Assembly: GCF_001720395.1 (NCBI RefSeq) | Contig: NZ_MDTU01000001.1 | Coordinates: 1,461,217 to 1,525,216, forward strand | DNA length: 64,000 bases | DNA from: Piscirickettsia litoralis | GTDB taxonomy: Bacteria > Pseudomonadota > Gammaproteobacteria > Piscirickettsiales > Piscirickettsiaceae | Direction of reading: 5' to 3' | Part shown: piece after piece, positions 58,875 to 64,000 of the stretch | How positions within the stretch are numbered: the stretch's first letter is position 1 | How the letters are laid out: each line of letters begins with the position of its first letter | Position numbers and translations under genes: made by a program | Notes under the pieces: generated by a model | What the model saw: the letters and a program-made list of their open reading frames with translations, nothing else | Told to the model about the DNA's origin: nothing | The model's database searches: none

Positions 58875-59888
58875 GTGAAACAAGAAGTTGTATTAACGGG
58901 TATCACCACATCAGGCGCGCCCCATTTAGGAAATTATGTCGGTGCAATTCGTCCAGCAATAGCGCGCAGCCGCTCAGCGAACGTAACATCGCTTTACTTT
59001 CTAGCCGATTATCATTCACTGATCAAGGCCCAAGACCCCAAGCTTACCCACCAATCCAGTTTTGAAATTGCAACAGCCTGGCTCGCTTGCGGTTTAGATC
59101 CAGAACAAGCAATTTTATACAGGCAATCTGATATTCCAGAAATCACCGAACTCACCTGGATACTCACCTGCTTAACAGCAAAAGGCTTGATGAACCGCGC
59201 CCATGCCTACAAGGCTGCCGTCGATGAAAACCAGGCTCAAAACAACGACCCTGACTTCGGTATTACCATGGGACTCTACAGTTACCCGATCTTGATGAGT
59301 GCGGATATTCTCGCTTTTAATGCCAATAAAGTCCCTGTCGGTAAAGATCAGGTTCAGCACCTAGAAATGGCCCGCGATGTCGCTCAGCGCTTTAACCACC
59401 ACTACGGCGAACTTTTTACCTTACCTGAGGTAGAAGTTGCAGAAACCCCACTGCTTTCGGGGCTGGATGGTCGCAAGATGAGTAAAAGTTATGGCAATAC
59501 AATTCCATTGTTTGTCCCTGAGAAAAAGCTCAGAAAGCTCATCATGAAGATTAAAACAAATTCACTCGAACCCGGCGAGGCTAAAAGCACGGAAGACAGT
59601 ACTATTTTCCAAATTTATCAAGCCTTCGCAACTGATGATGAAATCGCACAAATGCGCGCAGCCTTTGCTGAAGGTATCGGTTGGGGTGATGCTAAACAAA
59701 AGCTCTTCGAGCTTGTTAACGCTGAAATCGGCGAGATGCGCGAACGCTATGAGGATCTAAGCACACGCCCTGCCCAAATCGAGGAAATCATTCAAGCCGG
59801 TGCTGCAAAAGCACGTACCATCAGCCAACCACTGCTTGAAAAAGTGCGCGCAGCGGTCGGCTTACATGCATTTGGTAGCCAAAAATGA
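58875..59888 (+). CDS. trpS: Tryptophanyl-tRNA synthetase
   Basis: TrpS charges tRNA-Trp. The 337-residue protein has the HIGH-type motif [11 protein letters not shown], the tryptophan pocket region [14 protein letters not shown] and the KMSKS motif [10 protein letters not shown]. The start is a GTG at 58875 behind GAGG. It overlaps dsbB by 4 bases (ATGA), so dsbB is translationally coupled to it. Confidence 0.97.
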   Translation: MKQEVVLTGITTSGAPHLGNYVGAIRPAIARSRSANVTSLYFLADYHSLIKAQDPKLTHQSSFEIATAWLACGLDPEQAILYRQSDIPEITELTWILTCLTAKGLMNRAHAYKAAVDENQAQNNDPDFGITMGLYSYPILMSADILAFNANKVPVGKDQVQHLEMARDVAQRFNHHYGELFTLPEVEVAETPLLSGLDGRKMSKSYGNTIPLFVPEKKLRKLIMKIKTNSLEPGEAKSTEDSTIFQIYQAFATDDEIAQMRAAFAEGIGWGDAKQKLFELVNAEIGEMRERYEDLSTRPAQIEEIIQAGAAKARTISQPLLEKVRAAVGLHAFGSQK

Positions 59889-60394
59889 CCCGCTTGTGCT
59901 CACGACTCGGGCTATACCGCTTACTTGCACTCGTCAGTGCTGGGACACTCGCTTATAGCCTTTACTTGCAATACATCGTCGGCGAAACACCCTGCACGCT
60001 ATGCTTACTCCAACGCTTTGCCCTGATACCGACCTTAGTCTTTTTGATCGTCCTCGCACTAAAAGCCTGGCAAGGGCTAAGCTTGCGTATTTTGCAGACT
60101 CTCGCTTTACTCTGCGCATTAACGGGGGCAGGGCTTGCCGGACGACAGATCTGGCTACAGCACTCTCCAGATGGCATGAGCATGCAATGCCTGCCTAATT
60201 TGGGCTATATGCTGCAACATTATCCGTTATTAAAAACGATAGAAATGGCCCTACATGGCTCTAGCGACTGCGCCTTAGTCACCTCGACGATATTTAACAT
60301 CAGTTTAGCCACCTGGTCAGGGCTCTTTTTTTCTCTACTCAGCCTATTTATTTTTATCAGTTTTTTTATGAAAAAAAATAAGGCTAACAATTAA
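59885..60394 (+). CDS. dsbB: Disulfide bond formation protein DsbB
   Basis: DsbB reoxidises DsbA and passes electrons to quinone. The 169-residue inner-membrane protein has four hydrophobic segments and both periplasmic cysteine pairs: C37/C40 in PCTLC, followed by the LLQR quinone-site Arg, and C102/C129 in the second loop. It overlaps trpS by 4 bases. The usual dsbA partner is not in the window. Confidence 0.94.
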   Translation: MTRLCSRLGLYRLLALVSAGTLAYSLYLQYIVGETPCTLCLLQRFALIPTLVFLIVLALKAWQGLSLRILQTLALLCALTGAGLAGRQIWLQHSPDGMSMQCLPNLGYMLQHYPLLKTIEMALHGSSDCALVTSTIFNISLATWSGLFFSLLSLFIFISFFMKKNKANN

Positions 60395-60413
60395 AATTCA
60401 GTCAATAAGCCCG

Positions 60414-60887
60414 CTAGTTAAAGCCGGCGGCCCCGGAAAAACCTAGATGACGCCAAGCTTCATAGACAACCACCGCAACGCAGTTTGATAAGTTCATACT
60501 GCGACTCTCTGCCTGCATCGGCAAACGAAATAATAGCTCTTCAGGCCAGTGATTCAACAGATCTTGAGGCAAACCGCGAGTCTCAGGGCCAAACACCAAA
60601 GCATCGCCCGCTTGATAGTCAACCCGATCATAAGACTGCTGACCATGCGTCTCGCATAAAAAAACACGATTGCACTCGGAATTTCTTAAAAAGGCGTGAA
60701 AATTCTCGTGTACTTGCATCTCTTTCCATTCGTAATAATCCAAGCCTGCACGCTTCAAGCGCTTATCATCGACATCAAATCCTAACGGCTTAATCAGATG
60801 CAGTTTAAAACCAACATTTGCACATAACCGAATAATATTGCCTGTGTTTGGCGGGATTTCAGGCTCATAGAGCACCACGTGCAACAT
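60414..60887 (-). CDS. trmL: tRNA (cytidine34/uridine34-2'-O)-methyltransferase TrmL
   Basis: TrmL methylates the wobble ribose of tRNA-Leu. The protein is a minimal SPOUT methyltransferase: [18 protein letters not shown] near the start, then [11 protein letters not shown] and the knot [16 protein letters not shown] at the end. The ATG at 60887, behind GGAGTG, gives 157 residues and the family start ([14 protein letters not shown]); an in-frame extension to 60899 is less likely. It is convergent with dsbB. Confidence 0.95.
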   Translation of the reverse strand: MLHVVLYEPEIPPNTGNIIRLCANVGFKLHLIKPLGFDVDDKRLKRAGLDYYEWKEMQVHENFHAFLRNSECNRVFLCETHGQQSYDRVDYQAGDALVFGPETRGLPQDLLNHWPEELLFRLPMQAESRSMNLSNCVAVVVYEAWRHLGFSGAAGFN

Positions 60888-60969
60888 TGAACACTCCAAC
60901 AGATTATCTTTTCAAAAAACCCCGATTATATAAGGCGGGCTGTACAGGTTCAAGTCAGATCGCTTTCGG

Positions 60970-61995
60970 TTATTTCAAGCGCTTATTTTTCTTTTTAAAG
61001 GCGAGCTTTTGCATGCTCTCAACTTGGTCATGCTCATCGACAATCTCGCGCCCTAGCAGCTCTTCAATAATGTCCTCTAGTGTCACAATGCCTTGCACAC
61101 TACCATATTCATCAACGACCAACATAATCTGCAAGCGCTGATTAAGCATATCGTTAAACACTTTGGCAATAGAAAACTTATCCAAGGTCGCAACCAACTC
61201 GCGCGAGTAATAAGACAGCTGGTTTTGATAATTATTTCTCGCCGCTGCCAATAATAAATCTTCACGCATGACAAAACCAACCATACTGTCTTGGTCCTCT
61301 GCATGAATTAAGATTCTCGAAAAAGGGGCTTGGTCATACTTATGAAAAAAAGTCTCAACGGTCATCTCGCTAGACAGCGAAAAGACCACTGTTCGCGGCG
61401 TCATAATCTTTCGTACTGGCTGATCTTCAAGTAACAAGAGATTTTTAAAAACTAAATTTTCATCACTACTAATAAAGCCTTTTTCTTTGTTTAGTTCTGT
61501 CATCGCTAGCAATTCATCTTTGCCAAAGCCCGTTAACTCATTCTTCTGAGTTAAGCCGGCCATCATTTTCTCAGAAATAAAAATAACCGGCATCATCAAC
61601 CAGGTTAAATATTTCAACATATAGGCCGTTACTCCAGACAATTTGTCCCAATAATTCGCCCCTATCGTCTTAGGAATAATTTCAGATAAAAACAAGATCA
61701 ATACCGTCAAAACAGCCGAAGAAAGCGCTAAGTAATGGTCGCCATACATCTTGGTCACCTGAGCGCCCACACCGACTGCCCCAACGGTATGCCCAACAGT
61801 GTTTAACGTTAAAATTGCCGTCAACGGCTTATTTAAATCAGCCTTTAATTGATCGAGCATATATCCTGACTTTTTCTCCTGCTTTTTCAACAGGGTAATA
61901 TGGGGCAAGGTCACACTCAACAGCACCGCTTCCAACACTGAGCAGATAAATGAGATAAGCAGTGAAAGCAATAAGAAAATAATGAGTAAAACCAT
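60970..61995 (-). CDS. CNNM/CBS-domain membrane protein (hemolysin C/CorC-like family)
   Basis: The 341-residue protein has an N-terminal CNNM (DUF21) domain of about four membrane segments, with LSEIIPKTIGANYW, then two CBS domains containing VRKIMTPRTVVFSL and IMLVVDEYGSVQGIVTLEDIIEELLG. Such proteins are linked to magnesium/cobalt handling. The C-terminal CorC transporter-associated domain found in longer members is missing, as in several short family members. It is separate from trmL and from the tandem membrane genes downstream. Confidence 0.9.
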   Translation of the reverse strand: MVLLIIFLLLSLLISFICSVLEAVLLSVTLPHITLLKKQEKKSGYMLDQLKADLNKPLTAILTLNTVGHTVGAVGVGAQVTKMYGDHYLALSSAVLTVLILFLSEIIPKTIGANYWDKLSGVTAYMLKYLTWLMMPVIFISEKMMAGLTQKNELTGFGKDELLAMTELNKEKGFISSDENLVFKNLLLLEDQPVRKIMTPRTVVFSLSSEMTVETFFHKYDQAPFSRILIHAEDQDSMVGFVMREDLLLAAARNNYQNQLSYYSRELVATLDKFSIAKVFNDMLNQRLQIMLVVDEYGSVQGIVTLEDIIEELLGREIVDEHDQVESMQKLAFKKKNKRLK

Positions 61996-62100
61996 ACTAA
62001 TTCAACAATCACATACCGTTATAAATTAACTTAAAGTTTAGCAGTAGATTACTCTCCACTCGAGCATTAAATTCAAGAGTCAACCTAGGAGGCGAGAGGC

Positions 62101-62820
62101 TTACTCTGGCTCTTTTTGGTAATCCAGATACCAAAAATATAGCCCGACAAGACTAATTCCCAATAAAAGCAGCCCAATATAAGAAGCTATAACTATACTT
62201 AAAAAAGGAATACTATTAACAAAAACATTGTCAATACTGCTTACCGAAACAGCTAACACGCTTGGTAATGCTAAAATGAATATTTCTTTAAATTTAAAAA
62301 ATGATAGTATGGCCATCATGCCAGCAATAGAAATCCCAGAGAGGAACTCAATCAAAACTTTATAATAGGATAAACCATACAGAGTAGACAGTATTCTAAG
62401 ATAGTAAACCTCAGCAACGATTGACAACAAAACAACTATTGAAAAAAAGACCAGAACAAGAAACATTTTCCGGCTCACCTTCCCCCCATCAATAAAGCTA
62501 CCCTCTTTTAAGCTAACAATGAACTTAAAACCTAGCAGCAGAGAAAAAATAATAAGTGCAATTCTTTCTATAAGATTACCAAAGAAAATACCTGGTTCCA
62601 CAGATAAAATAGCCATACCAAACAAACCTAAAGCACATGGCAACAACGTAAAAATAAAGAGAGTATTCTTCACACCTTTACTGATTAAAAAAATTAAGCC
62701 TAAACTTAACCATCCCCATGCAGGGGACACAGAAGAACTCGATATAAAAAGCAGAAATAATATGCTCACTATTAGTAGCGCGAAACCTACAAAGCGATCA
62801 TCGATAAACCACTTGATCAC
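62101..62820 (-). CDS. Tandem paralogous membrane protein, copy 1
   Basis: The 239-residue protein is almost wholly hydrophobic with about seven predicted membrane segments and ends in GLYFWYLDYQKEPE. It starts with GTG at 62820 (MIKWFIDDRFVG). It is paralogous to the next two genes, sharing the start pattern MIK..I.D.FVG and the end pattern GLYFWY.DY, but is the most diverged of the three. I do not recognise the family. The three genes lie head to tail on one strand. Confidence 0.75.
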   Translation of the reverse strand: MIKWFIDDRFVGFALLIVSILFLLFISSSSVSPAWGWLSLGLIFLISKGVKNTLFIFTLLPCALGLFGMAILSVEPGIFFGNLIERIALIIFSLLLGFKFIVSLKEGSFIDGGKVSRKMFLVLVFFSIVVLLSIVAEVYYLRILSTLYGLSYYKVLIEFLSGISIAGMMAILSFFKFKEIFILALPSVLAVSVSSIDNVFVNSIPFLSIVIASYIGLLLLGISLVGLYFWYLDYQKEPE

Positions 62821-62838
62821 TGAAACTATCTACCTACT

Positions 62839-63570
62839 CTAAACTGACTCATTTGTATTTTTTCCTGGCAAAGAGTCATTTTTGCTATAATCCATATACC
62901 AAAAATATAACCCCGCCACATTAACCACCATTAAAGCGACAGTAACCCAAGAAGCTATTTGAATAGAGGGAAATAAAAAAACACCTGAATAAATATTATG
63001 AGTTGCACTAATAAATCCAGCAAAATAAGCTGGCAATACGATTATAAAAACTGGCCTATAAAGCTGAATAGAACACAACAGAACCATAAAACCAATAGAG
63101 AATCCAGGCAAAAAAACTAGAGCCTCTTGCAAATACGTGATTTTTTTTATATTTGAGAAGATGCCAATATGAAAAAGCATCACAACAAGAGAAGCAAATG
63201 TTAAAAATAGAAATAGAAGAAAGCAAAAATTCATAGCGCTTAACTTAAAATTTTTCCTTAACCATTTTATACACTTTCTTTCCACGAAAAATTTTAACAG
63301 AAAAGCTATTGCAAAAAAAATACAAACTGCACTCTCAATCCAATTTAACACCCCTCCCCAGAATACCTCAGCCACAAGCCCAACTGCCACCCCTGGAAAT
63401 GCCCAACGATAGGCACTAGGGCACTTTTCACCAAACATCAAGAACAATACCAATGTCATCCAAATCCATCCCTGTGATGACGAAGCTCCTCCTTGGTCAA
63501 TTAATAATAATGTGGCAAATATAAATAATAGCGCTCCAACAAACCAATCATTGATAAGCTGTTTGATCAT
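62839..63570 (-). CDS. Tandem paralogous membrane protein, copy 2
   Basis: This is a hydrophobic protein of about 243 residues with about seven membrane segments, starting MIKQLINDWFVGALL and ending GLYFWYMDYSKNDSLPG. The start at 63570 corresponds to the start of copy 1 and has AGATGG in front; an in-frame ATG three codons upstream is less likely. The last 48 residues are nearly identical to those of copy 3, also at DNA level, which indicates a recent duplication. Function is unknown. Confidence 0.75.
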   Translation of the reverse strand: MIKQLINDWFVGALLFIFATLLLIDQGGASSSQGWIWMTLVLFLMFGEKCPSAYRWAFPGVAVGLVAEVFWGGVLNWIESAVCIFFAIAFLLKFFVERKCIKWLRKNFKLSAMNFCFLLFLFLTFASLVVMLFHIGIFSNIKKITYLQEALVFLPGFSIGFMVLLCSIQLYRPVFIIVLPAYFAGFISATHNIYSGVFLFPSIQIASWVTVALMVVNVAGLYFWYMDYSKNDSLPGKNTNESV

Positions 63571-63588
63571 TGAAACCATCTATCTGCT

Positions 63589-64000
63589 TTAAGCTGATTC
63601 ATTTGTACTTTTTCCTGGCAAAGAGTCATTTTTGCTATAATCCATATACCAGAAATATAACCCCGCTATATTAACAATCATGATTGCTATAGAGAGCCAA
63701 GAAGCTATTTGAATAGAAGTGGAAAAGAAAAATCCATTTGATATATTACTCAAAGAGTTTATAAAGCCTGATATAGATACAGGCAGTGCAATTAGAAAAA
63801 CAGGTCGGTACAAATATAAAGCACACAACACAAGCATCAACCCCACAGACAAGCCAAGTAAGAAAATAAGTAATTCTTGGAGGTAAGGCAGTCTATCTAA
63901 ATATGCAACAGTATAGATCTCAACCAGCACAGCTACAAAAGAAAGAAACATCAAAAATGAAAACAATAAACAACAAAAAGTAATCCCATCTAATTTAAAA
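63589..64000 (-). CDS. Tandem paralogous membrane protein, copy 3, 5' part outside the window
   Basis: The frame stays open to the window edge: before the TTG at 63966 it reads FKLDGITFCCLLF, matching FKLSAMNFCFLLF of copy 2, so the true start lies beyond base 64000. The visible part holds the last four or so membrane segments and ends GLYFWYMDYSKNDSLPGKS. It is closest to copy 2. Confidence 0.75.
   Translation of the reverse strand, partial: FKLDGITFCCLLFSFLMFLSFVAVLVEIYTVAYLDRLPYLQELLIFLLGLSVGLMLVLCALYLYRPVFLIALPVSISGFINSLSNISNGFFFSTSIQIASWLSIAIMIVNIAGLYFWYMDYSKNDSLPGKSTNESA

Overview
The window looks like chromosomal DNA of an AT-rich gammaproteobacterium of the Thiotrichales/Legionellales type, and a Piscirickettsia-like organism would fit. 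The evidence is conserved gammaproteobacterial gene order: ygfB-ubiH-ubiI beside zapA-ssrS-fau, mrdA-rodA-mltB-dacA-lipB-lipA, leuS-lptE-holA-nadD-rsfS-rlmH, and ubiE-ubiJ-ubiB next to hslVU-ftsN-argS. The class Ia NrdB and two chemoreceptors agree with this. The species cannot be fixed from sequence alone. I see no rRNA, tRNA, insertion sequence or CRISPR array.

Layout. 1-6.4 kb: 3' part of nrdB, a three-repeat DUF1508-like protein, phhB, an IHF-beta-like gene, a receiver-TPR protein, a damaged WD40-like lipoprotein and a coiled-coil gene. 6.4-15.2 kb: ubiquinone hydroxylases, ygfB, zapA with 6S RNA and fau, an EVE protein, a chemoreceptor, cysQ, nudE and hslR. 15.3-28.1 kb: a one-strand aryl-polyene-like pigment cluster (AMP ligase, ACP, ketosynthase and partner, two hotdog dehydratases, ketoreductase, acyltransferase, glycosyltransferase, LolA-like carrier, ABC exporter, methyltransferase, halogenase-like flavoprotein). 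28.1-31.5 kb: a PuuE-like deacetylase, a GNAT protein and an unusual YRDD reverse transcriptase. 31.5-45.4 kb: a long minus-strand block for lipoate, cell-wall elongation, ribosome silencing, NAD, the Pol III delta subunit, LPS assembly and leucyl-tRNA synthetase. 45.4-48.1 kb: a gene-poor stretch and a second chemoreceptor. 48.1-58.0 kb: hinT, ubiquinone genes, hslVU, ftsN-like, argS, engB and dksA. 58.0-62.0 kb: trmB-like, trpS, dsbB, trmL and a CNNM/CBS protein. 62.1-64 kb: three tandem paralogous membrane proteins, the last cut by the window edge.

The most striking property is damage. Sixteen genes carry 21 single-base indels, every one in a short homopolymer. When each run is corrected by one base the reading frame joins and the protein matches its family. 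The events are of mixed sign and hit ubiB and the ftsN-like gene as well as dispensable genes. Sequencing or assembly error is therefore the simplest reading. Still, the long essential genes (leuS, argS, mrdA, hslU, trpS) are clean, so real decay or phase variation at some sites, notably a C9 tract in a pigment gene, cannot be excluded. Frameshifted genes are given over their full reconstructed span and typed as pseudogene.

The pigment cluster is the main accessory system. By analogy with characterised aryl polyene loci, the ligase would load an aryl acid on the ACP, the ketosynthase/ketoreductase/dehydratases would build a polyene, and the product would be methylated, perhaps halogenated, attached to a lipid and exported. 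The reverse transcriptase is the best candidate for a little-studied system, possibly phage defence.
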